A DNA stretch of 64,000 nt from Protonemura montana. Taxonomy: Eukaryota > Arthropoda > Insecta > Plecoptera > Nemouridae. The stretch covers positions 10,879,076-10,943,075 of the forward strand of contig OX387604.1 of the NCBI GenBank assembly GCA_947568835.1, given 5' to 3'. Position 1 is the stretch's first letter, and every line of letters starts with the position of its first letter. Position numbers and translations under genes: made by a program. Below the pieces are notes generated by a model. The model did not search any database and was not told where the DNA came from. It worked only from the letters and a program-made list of their open reading frames with translations. Shown here one piece after another: positions 40,073-52,236 of the stretch.

Positions 40073-41409
40073 AATGGGACACGATGGCAGAGACTTATTG
40101 CAGAATTAAGCCAGCAAACGCCACTACATTCTCATTATATTCTTTTACTGCGTCCTTCTTTAATTTATAAAAGAAAATACTATGAGCTTTAGGGAGAGCG
40201 CGCTACTTGCAGATTCAATGCAGAGACGCTTAATTATACTTGACTGTATTCGGGAACTGACTGGCTTACTAGTTTTCCTTCTTCGTTTGAAAGCCAAATA
40301 AGATCAAGATCAGTGGCTTTGAGAATAAAGGATTTCTTAAGTTGCTGAATGGGGCTTGTACAATAATTATTATATGAATGCTTGCGTGCCAGCAGCCTGA
40401 TTTTGACAAATTATTTGGAATGCGTTGAAAGATTGTATCCCGATCAAGTGACTGTTCGGGCTGAAAAGTCAGAGAAATATTGACTTTTCCGCTTTGATTG
40501 TACTCTATGGGTTTGAATGAAAGATCTTGGGCTTGGAGAGTAGGGCCCTAACCTGTTCTGAGGTGTATTGACCATAAGCCCTGTGCCACCCTCTTTCCCT
40601 AGTCCACACCCGAGGGTGTTCTCAGCCCCCGACTTCCGGTATAAACGGAAGTTAGGCAAGCTGAGGAAATAGCGTACTGGAAGATGTGAACGATCACGCA
40701 AGCATAAAAGGCAACAAGTACTACCTATACCTGTCTTGATATCTACCTATTTTTGGTTACGTTGCTAGATTGGATCTTTGCATTGTGTGTTGGGTCTGTT
40801 CTATCACTAAAAGAAAAAAACGAATACAGTTTAATTCTGAAAATATTTTTGAAGTGTGGGAAGGTCTTATAACGTGCGTCATTTGAAATATTGTCGGATA
40901 AATTGAAAGAAAATGTACATTTTTGGAAGAGGAAAATCACTCCAGTGAAACTGAAAAGATTCACAAAAATACTGTGAAATATTATTTAATGGCGTTTAGA
41001 TATAATTTATTGGTATACTTTTTGAGTTATTTAATCAAGTCAAAAGAAAAATCTGAAATAACATATACTCATATCTTATCTCCGTTCTCAATGTATTCCA
41101 GTTCTTGGTTTATTTTTTGCATTTCTCAAGTATTTCGAGCAGCCAATTTCACGGGAGTCGTTCCTAGCGATGGGAAACGTCCTCGAGGTCATGAACCTTT
41201 CCTTGGCACATGATGCTGCATTTTGTCACTGGTACATTGTGGTTCATCTGCATAAGACACTTTGTCGAAAGACGATGCTCGGAGTTCGCTAAGAAAGTTC
41301 AATGGGCCTGTTATAGGAAGATTGAACAGAATCTGATTTCAATGCGTTTTCTTGAATTTGTAAAAGCTGCCTTTCTTTATCATGCTGGATCCGGGGAGCT
41401 GGAGTTGAT
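40073..41409. other. Intergenic DNA between poly-G tracts
   Basis: No gene seen. ORFs at 40923-41213 and 41210-41482 lack recognisable domains, and the latter runs through the next poly-G tract. Confidence 0.4.
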
Positions 41410-41434
41410 GGGGGGGGGGGGGGGGGGGGGGGGG
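41410..41434 (+). repeat. Poly-G tract, about 25 bases
   Basis: Uninterrupted G run. Confidence 0.9.
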
Positions 41435-42078
41435 AGCGGGCGCCCCTACTCTTTAACACTCCCCGCTGTTCTATTTTCTTGATTAATTAATAAATCCAGC
41501 GTTAATTTTACAAATTGGTTCCCAACTTTTCTCAAAGAAGAACTTCGATATTAACAAACAACACGTTTGAAGCCTAGAAAATCTCAAGCGGTAATTGGAA
41601 CAGCATTTAGATTCGACACTACAGCTCGAAAGAGCCGGAACGAATGGTTTATTTAATTTTGAATCACATTTAGATTATTGAAATCCAGAAACAGACATTT
41701 TGCTTAATGCGAAGAGATATTTTAGCGATTACGCTATAATTATTGTAGGAAATGAGGAACTGGGAAGGTTGGTTCTGAGATCCAATGACGAGAATATGAA
41801 CAGAAAAATTTCATCGGCCTTGTGATTTTTCTTTGGAGCCAGTCGAGTCGATCCACTTGATTTCCTAGCAAGAAATAAAATGTCATTAAAATTGTGTGAT
41901 TTTGTTTCTCATTACGTTAATGAGGAATCAAATTGGTGTTAAAATGGTTCTGCATGTAACTTTTTAATTGCTACTTACGAGTCACGAGAAAATTATTAGT
42001 TGTCGTCAAAAACCATCAACCCGTGTGCCAGTCCAGCTTGACCTTGAGTAATCAAAACTCTTGAAAGGGTCCCCGGTC

Positions 42079-42096
42079 GGGGGGGGGGGGGGGGGG
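42079..42096 (+). repeat. Poly-G tract, 18 bases
   Basis: Uninterrupted G run, on the same strand as the tracts at 40015, 40056 and 41410. Confidence 0.9.
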
Positions 42097-42317
42097 AGGA
42101 TATCATTCAATTTAACAAACATTTTATCACGTCTGTAACCAGACAAGAGAGTCCTGCTGTATCCCCAAAATTTGGAAATGACTAAACACAGCAATCGATG
42201 TCAATACGTATTATTCTTATTATTGTTAAACTAATTATAATTTTTTTTTGAGGATATTTAACCACTCAATCAAGAACCCATAATATTAATTTTGAAGGAA
42301 TTACACATTTTCTTTAG

Positions 42318-42736
42318 AAAACTGAGCGGTTTAGCTTGTTGGAAACACCGGTTCTCGTGATATCACCGACGTTTAGCAACACTGCGCTGGGTCAGGTATC
42401 GTAAGTTTGACCGCCAAACACATGGTCAGCCTTGTTTTGGAGAGAGGTTGAAGGGATGAAAGTTAGTACAGCAAATTTATTTGCCTTGTTTATCAACCTC
42501 TCGACAGCATCGATTTGTGGAGGGAGCCTGTTTTTCGCGTTGTACCGTCCTTCGGAAGGGAAGCTACAGCGGAGCTCTTCGACAGGAGAGAGCTTCACCT
42601 CTTAAGTTCTAGGCTGAATATGGTTCATCATCAACCTCTCCATCACCCACTCATTCACTGATACCATTAGACCATTGTCTCAGGGTCCGTTGTCAAAACA
42701 GTGCGACGTTGAACTCCAGGAAACAATCACTCAGTT
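42318..42736 (+). mobile_element. 5S-rRNA-derived SINE, copy 2
   Basis: Same order as copy 1: TTGGAAACACCGGTTCTCGT, a 5S-like GTTTAGCAACACTGCGC block, GAAAGTTAGTACAGCAA, CTTCGGAAGGGA, then GTTGTCAAAACAGTGCGACG near the end. The C-box is changed (GTAAGTTTGACC for TTGGATGGCTGACC), and the segment after the TTCGG motif is shortened. It looks older and less intact than copy 1. Confidence 0.75.
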
Positions 42737-44284
42737 TCTTAGCAATCTACGGTTGTCGTTTCATCATATCTGTGTTTTTGGCACCTACACCTTGATCATA
42801 AGGTATCACTGAAACCAGAAAAAAATTAACAATTTATTGCGTGCTACACCAGTTTCCAGGTAGAGTCTGGAATAAAAAGGGATTGTGAGTGACACCGGAA
42901 CAAGTATAAGAGAATCTGTGAGGAATGTGGGAACAATATGTACATTTTTCTTTCTCATCGTGTTCAGAAACCAAGTATAAAAGAACCAAAATTTCAACTT
43001 AGAAAAAATGTCCAAATCTTGACCTAGACCTAATCTTGAACTAAGTTTATTGTTTAAACATTAAATTAAGACAAAAGCAGCCATATAATAACGGTACACA
43101 AATTTTTTTAAAAGCATGCCTTAAAAGCATAAGCATGTCACCGTAATGACTCATAGTCCACCCAGATATGGCATTTAGAATTAAAAAAAAAAACGTAACA
43201 AAGCTGAATTTATCTGTTTTGGCGTAGTTTTTATTTAAAAATCGATAATCCATTTTGTAATTATTGAGGGCCGTGATAGCAGTCTGTTAATGTTGGTTCT
43301 TGCTATATTACTCGCGGTAATTGCTATTGTAATTATGGTATTTGCTATGGAACTTTATCAGGCACAGAGCAATAAAAAATAAATCGAAATGGGTTAGTTG
43401 CGTTGCCTACATGATATTTAAAATTCTTCCTTGAAATCCAGACAAGTTTTCGCGAAATAATAAAAAAACAGCTAACATTCTGGACGCCAGTAGAGTAATT
43501 TGTTATTGTCATGTTCGGAAGTTCGAACACAATTTCATCGATTTCGGATCAGACTGATGTGTTTCCTCTCAGCACATTCGAGGGTCTTGAAACATGGAGG
43601 CTCTTGCTTTCGGAATCGTCGATTAGCGAAATTTCATTGAGCACCAAGCAGCTCACTACTATATATTCGAAGGTTTATTGAGAAGAAAAATGCAAGCAGA
43701 AGAGTTCTATTTTAAGATGCCTCCAGTATAATAAAGATGCAAAAGCTTAAGGTTTTGACTTTCTATAAATGCTCACATCAGATCCAACGGATTTAAGTCT
43801 GTGTTTAAATTTGGTAACGCGGGCGCATAAAATAACGGTGAAACTAAATATGACGTTTTCTTGGGGCTTAAGACAAATATTGTTTAGGGGATATCATATT
43901 TCTGAAATGTCATAACGTTGGTTGCAAACTCACATCTCAAAATGTATAGAAGACGCTGTGTAGAGAACATTTCTAAGGAAGAGGAATAGGGAAAGAATGA
44001 ATTTTATTCACTCCAGAATCTTACCCGTAAAATATTACACTCTAAAAGTAGGAATAAAAAGCTTCATCGATCAAATAATATTATTTATTCATATACTCGT
44101 TCGTTTCTTGACGTTTATCCCGCTCTTGGTTCCGGTCCCGAGCATTCGCGCTTCTGGTTCCTACGTTCTTTTGGCGGGCAGTCGTACGATTGAATCCGTT
44201 ATGGTAGATCTTTACTCTCAAGGCGTTAGGTAAAATCTCCGGACCTAAGTTTTCTCTTTTGACGCTGTCACCTTCTCGAGTATA
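42737..44284. other. Intergenic DNA, no gene seen
   Basis: AT-rich; no recognisable coding or repeat signal. Confidence 0.4.
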
Positions 44285-44545
44285 ACTTCCGTGAAATCGA
44301 TCTATTGAACGTTTCTCGGTGAAAATATCAAATACTAAGAGGATCAAAATTCGAGATACATTAATATTATATATTTCTTTAAGTTCAAGTTCAAGTTTAA
44401 ATTTTTGGACATGGAGGTGCCAACTGCTCGTGTAACCTTGAAATCGATATATTTTACTCAACTCAGTGAAAACATTAAATACTAAGAGGATCAAAATTCA
44501 AGATAAAATTATATGCATTTATTTCAGTTCAAAGTAAGTTTAAAG
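44285..44545. repeat. Tandem duplication, about 145-bp unit
   Basis: AATACTAAGAGGATCAAAAT occurs at about 44332 and again at 44477. Flanking parts also match (GTGAAATCGATCTATT with TTGAAATCGATATATT). Two moderately diverged copies. Confidence 0.65.
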
Positions 44546-47349
44546 TAAGTAATCTTAAGGGTAATTTCACAATTTTATTTCAGTCCATAGACTTCTTTTT
44601 GTGTGAATCACTTAAAGCAAAGTTAAAAAATGTTATTAAACTGACCTGATCCATCGCGATAAAAAAGGGTTTTAAGCAATTGTTTAAATCAAATTCTGAA
44701 TCTAAAGCTATATGTCAGCACTCATTTCCAACACGCAAAGATAATTAGTCCTAATCTCAGTTGTGTGCAGAGAAACCTAGAACGAGGGTAGCAGGACGAG
44801 AGGTTGCAGGAGGTGGTCATTTATCTTGTCAATTGAGGGTGTTCTACATTATGTCCTGACTCCTAGTAGTGGTTCTCTGGTAGTTTTACTTGTAGGCAAC
44901 AAGATGATCAAGATCAACTACGTGCTACTGTCGCACTGCGAATTTACACAAGAGTGATTGGAAATGTAAGCAAGAAGATTTGTCTGTGACCATTTGTCTG
45001 ACCGACTGGACGTTGTACCTGCCGGAAAACTGTCACCTGATGTTTCTACAAGGCCTATTTTTCATCGCACCTGTTCTATCTAGTCGATCTACTTTTAGTA
45101 TAAGGATTTTCCTATCCGCTTTTTGCACACTTTTTTGGACGTATGAAAGCCTTGAGGTGTGCATTTTGCTGATTTTTTTAGAGAATTCTTCACGGGTTTG
45201 AAAAAGACACTACTCACTAGCGCTGTACTGTCTTGACACTTACGAGCTCGCCTGAGACACGTACGGACATAAATTTAACTCATTATAAATTGCAATCCCT
45301 GTGATCAATACTCCGATAAGTTTTTGACGGTAAAATCCTCTAAATTGCTTTTGAAATTTTTCATAAAAAAGAGTAAAAAAGTTATAAAATTAAATGCAAC
45401 CTTTTTCTCAACGTTAAAAATTTAAAAGTTGTCCGTGTTATCGACCAACTGATTAAATCCAACTCAATTGGAATCTGCCAATTAAAAATAATATTCAAAG
45501 CATTCAATTTGTGATGAATCCTTGCTTTTCTGGAAAATATATTTAGGTCGACTTCAATTTAATTTGTGAGTTGATTCCACTAGGATTTTCACTTGCAGTT
45601 GGACTGAGTTTTGGAAATTAACCTTAAACGATAGCTGATAGATGAATGTCGATAAGAGTTTTACGATAAAGTAGCTATGGTCATGAAATATCAGCAAAGG
45701 GTTGCGATTCTTGGAATATGGGTTTGCTAAGACGTTGAGTGAGAGAGCGCATTGCTTACAAACCTGCATTGCTCTGCGACGAGATTCCGTTAGCTCAGCG
45801 TGCGCAGTGTTCCGGCCTCCACGTAAAACCACGACGTCGTCAAGACGATTTTCCATCGTACAATCCAATAACCCAACCAACAGCAACCTCCTTTGTTCGT
45901 TAAGCTTTTGAAAAGCAACGGGTCTTCATACCTACCACAGTCGTATAGACTTTAGTTGATCAAGACTAAAATGTACTTTTTCCCGAAGTCCTACAAACAG
46001 GTTATCATTTCAGGATACTCTGGAACGAAGGATGTGCACTGGTGAAATCAGTTACGTTTGTTTTTTTTCTGGAAGAAGTGATCTTTACTTGAATGTTTTA
46101 CACAACGTTCATCAACGTTGGGGTCAGTACAGTAATGATATACTATGCATTACCTAACAGAGATGTGTCCAGTGACACAGAGAAATCATCTCATTTATTT
46201 GTGCTTTTATGTTTTCATTTTCTTCTTTTAAAAAATAGTCATAATTGAGCCTGATGTTTATTTTTGGCAATTAAATACTTTCAAGAGTTTAAACCATTCT
46301 CTGCTCTTGGCTTTGGTCGACTTAGCATAATATCCCCCCCTCCCCTCCCCACTCTTTCAGATCACAGCAGCTCGTGGATGGAAGCTGGGTCTTATTGATT
46401 AACACCTTGGGGTACACGTGGTTTCATCTATTGTGTCGGCCAATGTCTAGTTACATTTTTACAAGCATCTCTATCGAATGTAAATTGTAATTGAATCAAT
46501 ATGGCAATAGTATATAGTAAATACGTAACAGTCGAAAATTATATTTAGACACTCTAGGAAGATACACATGTTAAAGGGTATTTATGTATTCAGTTTTCAG
46601 GCTTGTGGCACATGTTATTTACTGAACCCAGTTTGTTCTCTAACATTGCTTAACGATTGATACAACACAATACAACTGACTGAGGAAAACGATTTTCACA
46701 TGAAAATTCTAGAGAAATGTTAGTAACAGAAACCCACGAGCGTTCTACTGGACATGTATATGCTGGCCCATAAAATCGGCACACAGTTTTTCTTACGGGA
46801 AATAATGATTTTCCATAATCACACTTACATTCACATTTCTCGTGTTATATTTTCTGACTCGATTTATCGTTTTGATAATAAATTGTATTAAATTCTGTTG
46901 GAATAAATACAAAGTCTTTCAAAAGTCCTGGCCGGAATGTCATTTCTATACACAGAAATTCATAGCTATATATGTACATCAGTTGGATCATTGATCTTAA
47001 AATAATTGTCAAAAACCTAACTTTTCAGTTTCCAACTCTTTCCCCACATTCATAAAAAAAGAATTTAAAATATTAAAATCTATCGAACAATGAAAACAGT
47101 TCTGGCATGAAGTATGGTAATCAGACTGTTTCACTGTTAGCGTTCATCTTCCGGCCCACCCCCTCTCACCTATCAGTTAGGTATCTGCTCTCAATTCAAC
47201 ACTTTGGCACGTAGCTTGCACATGCATAAATCCACATGAGTAATATACACTGATATCAGCAATAGATCTCAAACACAGTGGTATCACTCAACTCAATTAC
47301 ATAACATGCTAGCTGTCAACAGATGAGATCCGACAGCGACCACCTCTCA
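44546..47349. other. Intergenic DNA, no gene seen
   Basis: The minus-strand ORF at 45554-45886 has no domain I recognise. The right end probably includes DNA downstream of the LRR gene. Confidence 0.4.
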
Positions 47350-47355
47350 TTTATT
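47350..47355 (-). terminator. Candidate poly(A) signal of the LRR gene
   Basis: TTTATT on the plus strand reads AATAAA on the minus strand, 85 bases after the LRR gene stop codon. Plausible by distance only. Confidence 0.35.
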
Positions 47356-47439
47356 AGCAACCGATCGCCGATCGCTAAATGCGTGGATGTTTCACTGTTT
47401 GAATACTAGAATAAGTGAATGCAGAAGTACTCTATTGAA

Positions 47440-50400
47440 TCACCAGCGCTCCCTCTCAACAAGACTGGTCATGCTTCGCACTTCGATGTCTTGCTGACGG
47501 CTATATTCGACAGCCGAACGACGCCGCTTTCTCACGCAGTGCACCAGGCCGACGGCCAGCCCCACGACGCTGCCTACCCCCAGGGCCAGCAGAACGAACA
47601 TGCCGGGGTGCGAACCCGCGAAAATCTGCCTTGAGCTGTTCGCACTTTCGCCCTCCCTCTCTACGTGGTGACGACGCATCAAATCACTTGCCGCGAATGC
47701 GTTGCTCGTCTGAGCTCGAAAGAGCAGGCTGCTTTTGTCGATGTGATGTCTGGCTCGCACTGGATCACTTTCTTTCGTATGGACAATGCCGATTAAAAGT
47801 TCCGATTTGTTGGTGTTGTTGGACAAGTTTAAGTTTGACATGGATTTTATGGTTCCCCATACCGCGGATGAATTTTGGTAGTCTTCGTCGTTTTCGATTA
47901 TTTTATTTTGTTTTAAGTTCGGATTTGGAAAGAGAATGTTTGGAAGCGCATAGTTCGTGAAATTCCTGTCGGGTTTTTGTGACAAAAGAAGGTTATTGTA
48001 GGAGATATTCTGGTGTTCAGGCGTTTTGGGGATGAGAGCCGAGTGTGGTAATGGGCCACCTTCTTTCGGAGCGCTCGGTAATTCAGAAGGTGCCTGGCGG
48101 GAATCGTTGATCACTTTTGTGGAGGGCTGGGTTCTCTCACTTGGGCCTGGCTCACTGATGCTGCTCGCCTCTGAAACCTTTGTTGTCAGCGTTCTGTTCT
48201 CGAAACTTTGATGGATGCTGCTAGACGATTTGATCCGACTAAAATTTTCGGTTCCCTTGACCCGGCTGTTGTTATTTTCGCCTGCGCGTGAATTGTTATT
48301 GGCCAGTCTGTCGCGCATCATTTTGTCAAATATTTGCTCCCCTCGCGTTTTGTTGGCTATAAAAAAATCACCAGCAGATGTGATGTTTACATTCGAATTG
48401 CGAGAAGTCTTCTTGTTGGCATTTCGCAGCGTGGCTACCGCTTTGTTTTGGCTTGCAGGTGCATTTTTTCTCGGGAAAAACAAAACATTTTCCGCCGCAT
48501 TTGAGATTGGCTGACTTTGTTTACTGTCATGCTTCGAGCCTGGGGTTACAGTAGATACGCTTTCTTCCATCTTCGGATTTTCATTGAAAATATCCCGTAA
48601 ATCATTAACACCCTGCTTTATTACATTTTTGATTAGGCTAGCTGTCTTCTGGTGTTCTTCAGATTTTGGGAGCCCGGTGCTCGTATTAAGTGTCTGTGGA
48701 TTCAGATCGAACTTTCCTGTTTTATTAATCGCCTTTGAATTATTTCGGAAAGTGGAGTTGGACGTGGAATTTTCCCCGGCCCCGTTGATTTGTCGGGCAT
48801 TTTTCAGGCTTGTTCCACTGAGACGTGAATCCGTCGAGATCGCACCATCGCGACTTGCAAAAGGAATGCTATCGATTGACGGATCGGGAGAGATAGTTTT
48901 TTGGGTTCTGCTGTTTAATTTCCCATTTCCTATGCTATGTGATTCGGCAGTAGACGGTTTCCCTAAAACGTCCTCGTTGTAATTCACGTTTTCGACGGTG
49001 GTTGCCACAGGTTTCCTCTCAAGGTGTTTTCCAGATAGTATCGGTTGTCTTGCGTCTGAGATGGATGGAAGGCCAACATCTCGCGTGGAAGCTGAGACGA
49101 GATCAGAGTAGAAATCCTCGTCGGAAAGTTGTACCACCAGCTTTGCCTTGAGACGTATTGGAGAGGCACATCTAACGTCCTGGTACGCCCACGGGTCCTT
49201 CTCTGTGCGTTGCTTCATCCACTTTGACAGCCAGAGAATGTCGTCGCACTCCAGATGGCTCGTCGATATCCGGAATACATCCAATCTTGGAAAGAAGTGA
49301 AACAGGTCGGATCGAATGTGTGTCAGATTGGTGTCTTTCAGGTCCAGATGATGCAGGTGTCTGAAAGCTGCAAGCGCTGCGGTGTCTGCCATGAGCTGTC
49401 GCGCCAGCACAGGACTTGCGTTCAGCTCCAGCCTCTCCAGCCTCTCGGGGGAAGTGATGGGGAACGACATTTCGCTCGCCTCCTCACCGGCGATGTGCCG
49501 TAGGTCCGACAGACTCAACATCCGGAGTCGCTGAGGGCCGGCAAGCACACTGGAGCAAAGACGTTCGATTGGGTTGTCTGACAAATCTAAGACTTCCAAT
49601 TCCAACACGCTTGCGAATGCTCCATCTTGGATTGCTTTTATGTTACTTCGTCTCAAAATCAGCTCACTCAGTTTTGGTGTAGCTTGCAGATCACCCACGT
49701 TCAGAAACTCGATGTTGTTGTTTGGCAAGTGAAGGATTCGAAGGCTACTGGGAAGACTGTTTGGTATCACTGTCAGCTTGTTCCCAGACAAGATGAGCGA
49801 TCGCAAAAGTTCTAGGCGCCCCAGGGCGTCTTCTTCGACGTCGGTAATCTGGTTCTCCGACAGGTCAAGCGTCTGCAGCAGAGGGTAGCTATCGAGGTCG
49901 CCGCGGCGGATGGATGTGAGCTTGTTGTCGGAGAGCTTCAGGAGGCGGATCGACCAGGTGAGAGTAGCGGGAACGTCGGAGAGGTTGCACGTGGACACCT
50001 CGACCGTTTGCAGACGTCGCCCAGTGCCCACGAGGAAGAGGAGCTCTTTCTGAACAGATCCTAGGGGGTTGTCGGACAGCAGCAGCTCGGTCAAACCACT
50101 CAACGACTCGAAAGATCCCGACCTGATGGTGGAGATCCGGTTTGCCGAGACATCCAAAGTTTGGAGATGAGCCAATCCGATGAAGTACTCTTCGGATAGC
50201 ATTTCCAAACGGTTGCCACTCAAATTTAGCCATTGCAGAGAAGACAATGAATGGAAAAGCGAATTATCCAGCACGTCAATCAAATTTGATGACAAATCGA
50301 GAGACTGTAAGCTTTCTAATCCTTTCAGCGCTATTTCACTCAGCACTGATACTTTATTTCTACTTAGGTTCAGCGAAACAAGACTAAACGATTCGAACGG

Positions 50401-50916
50401 CGATTCTAGCAGCGCACTTATTTTGTTGGAAGACAAGTCTAGCATTTGCAATTCCTTAAGATATCTCAACCAACTATTTCCTAGTGTAGTAATAGAATTA
50501 CCATGTAGAGTGAACGATTTGAGCGCTGGCAACGACTTGGCAAAGTTCTCTTCGATCTCGATGATCGAATTGTAAGACATGTCCAACGTCTCTAAATACT
50601 TTTGTCCGCCGAGACTCACGTTTAAATGTCTAACATCACAATCGTGTATCGTTAGGTGGGTAATCTCCGTGCGTGCTGCGTCGTTGATCAGTGTCCATAC
50701 CCGCGTGAAACTCGGCGACAACCGGACAGGGTGCGTGGAATGCGTGGGGTGCGTAGGGTGCGAAAGTGTCGCATCTTCACTTGCTCGGCTGCACTTGGCC
50801 ACGCATCTCCCTGGGGACGAGCACACGCACTCTTCGGGGCACAACTGGCCGCACGTGACACTCATCACCACCATGGCAAAAACGACCAGTGTTATAGTCA
50901 TCGTTTCGATGCGCAC
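47440..50916 (-). CDS. Leucine-rich-repeat single-pass membrane protein, one exon, 1158 aa
   Basis: An uninterrupted 1158-codon frame. Residues 1-22 are a signal peptide. A cysteine-rich N-cap follows (CPEECVC at 26-32, further Cys at 38 and 42). About 17-18 leucine-rich repeats of the LxxLxLxxN type span about 85-545. A short C-cap has Cys at 557 and 583, two instead of the usual four. Residues 605-1104 are Ser/Asn/Thr/Lys-rich and without clear domain, with many N-x-S/T sites. A membrane helix lies at 1105-1125 (GMFVLLALGVGSVV...), then a stop-transfer RKRRR and a 33-residue tail. This is the plan of a type I cell-surface LRR protein used in adhesion or recognition. No Ig, FN3 or TIR domain is present, so it is not a Kekkon, FLRT or Toll. 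I do not recognise the exact orthologue. The start was chosen because it gives the signal peptide. Confidence 0.93.
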   Translation of the reverse strand: MRIETMTITLVVFAMVVMSVTCGQLCPEECVCSSPGRCVAKCSRASEDATLSHPTHPTHSTHPVRLSPSFTRVWTLINDAARTEITHLTIHDCDVRHLNVSLGGQKYLETLDMSYNSIIEIEENFAKSLPALKSFTLHGNSITTLGNSWLRYLKELQMLDLSSNKISALLESPFESFSLVSLNLSRNKVSVLSEIALKGLESLQSLDLSSNLIDVLDNSLFHSLSSLQWLNLSGNRLEMLSEEYFIGLAHLQTLDVSANRISTIRSGSFESLSGLTELLLSDNPLGSVQKELLFLVGTGRRLQTVEVSTCNLSDVPATLTWSIRLLKLSDNKLTSIRRGDLDSYPLLQTLDLSENQITDVEEDALGRLELLRSLILSGNKLTVIPNSLPSSLRILHLPNNNIEFLNVGDLQATPKLSELILRRSNIKAIQDGAFASVLELEVLDLSDNPIERLCSSVLAGPQRLRMLSLSDLRHIAGEEASEMSFPITSPERLERLELNASPVLARQLMADTAALAAFRHLHHLDLKDTNLTHIRSDLFHFFPRLDVFRISTSHLECDDILWLSKWMKQRTEKDPWAYQDVRCASPIRLKAKLVVQLSDEDFYSDLVSASTRDVGLPSISDARQPILSGKHLERKPVATTVENVNYNEDVLGKPSTAESHSIGNGKLNSRTQKTISPDPSIDSIPFASRDGAISTDSRLSGTSLKNARQINGAGENSTSNSTFRNNSKAINKTGKFDLNPQTLNTSTGLPKSEEHQKTASLIKNVIKQGVNDLRDIFNENPKMEESVSTVTPGSKHDSKQSQPISNAAENVLFFPRKNAPASQNKAVATLRNANKKTSRNSNVNITSAGDFFIANKTRGEQIFDKMMRDRLANNNSRAGENNNSRVKGTENFSRIKSSSSIHQSFENRTLTTKVSEASSISEPGPSERTQPSTKVINDSRQAPSELPSAPKEGGPLPHSALIPKTPEHQNISYNNLLLSQKPDRNFTNYALPNILFPNPNLKQNKIIENDEDYQNSSAVWGTIKSMSNLNLSNNTNKSELLIGIVHTKESDPVRARHHIDKSSLLFRAQTSNAFAASDLMRRHHVEREGESANSSRQIFAGSHPGMFVLLALGVGSVVGLAVGLVHCVRKRRRSAVEYSRQQDIEVRSMTSLVERERW

Positions 50917-52235
50917 AGAAACACGCGACTCTTTCTTAAAATATCATTGGAAATGCGGCTAGACCTTCAAATACCGAGGCTCACACATATGTAAATTAGC
51001 AAGCAGTCACACATATCCCACGGCACTTGCTTGCGAGCGTACTCGCCGAATCAGTTCATCGTAACACGCAAACAAATGACAATAAATAATTTCTGTTCAC
51101 TGACCACTGTCGTAAATGCTAGCTGATCAGACGAGTTATGTCATTAATAACGGAACGAAAATGCGCTTTTCTGAGTTCAAGCATTTCTACAAAAGTCACG
51201 AAATAAAATTGTATGTATTTTAACACTACGGTATAAGAGACAACAAAAGACAAAATGCAGTTACCAGAACATGTCTTTACAAATTTGTTGAACTGTATCG
51301 CGTAGAGGTGTACGTTGACAGCTTCAGCATCCGCGTCAGCACCAAGCTGGAGGTTGCAGCGCGAGAAGCAAGTCAAACTGAACTGAGTTTCTCGGACTGG
51401 CTGAAGCACACCATAGCAGCCGACGACGCCGACGACGCCGACGCCGCCAACGACGGCTCTCCGCTAGAGACTACGCCGATTCAGCACAGCGCATGTGCAG
51501 CACTATACACCACCGATCGAAACATAAACACATCTCATCCTCCTTTCACGCTCTGGACCGAAATTCAGTTCTGCCGAAACCCAGGATTAGGTCACTTCGT
51601 ATGCGACCATCATTAGAATTTCCTAAAGGAGTTAACTTCAAAGTCGATCGAGACTTTGAATTAATCCTCAAATATATTATTAAAACATTATTCTACATGT
51701 AAATTGATGCTCGAGAATAGGATATTGATTAGCGGCATGATTTATGATATCTGCATTGTTATTATTAGTACGATTCCAACGTACAAAACTAAAATTCCGA
51801 CTGCGTTCCCGTTCCCGATACCGTACCAATTCTATTAAAAAAGAAAGCTCAACACCTTTTATTCGATTAAAAATTCAATCAAATTTCAAATTTGACATAG
51901 AAGTTTTAAATGTTTTATTCAATTTAAAGTTCCGATTGCTCTACCCCAGTTCAAGAACAAAAATTTCGATTTAGATCCCGATTCCGTTTTGCACCCAGCT
52001 GATTCCAATTCAAAAAAATATCGATTTTAGCTCTACTTCGTTGCTCAAGCCCTGTCGCTTTCAGGAACATCGGCCGAATAGTTTTCCAACCAATCAAAAT
52101 ATTCGAACATTTGTAGAATTTGATCAAAATTTCCTACCTACTGCATGCAAAAAGCATGAATACATGATCACAAAAAAAAAGACCGAAGTGGAAAGATCTC
52201 TGGGTGTTTTCTTCATCGAATTATTCGGAATTTTT
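50917..52235. other. Upstream region of the LRR gene
   Basis: Likely holds the promoter and 5' UTR of the minus-strand LRR gene. A GC-richer patch at about 51340-51480 includes a short GAC/GCC repeat (51420-51450) and an ORF (51308-51616) without recognisable domain. No TATA box or initiator was assigned. Confidence 0.35.
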
Positions 52236-52236
52236 C

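Noticed and set aside
45554..45886. 110-codon minus-strand ORF as a transposon fragment
   Set aside because: I found no reverse transcriptase, transposase or other known motif in it.
48584..48982. Antisense ORFs inside the LRR gene (also 50180-50575, 50579-50962)
   Set aside because: Shadows of the real LRR coding frame.
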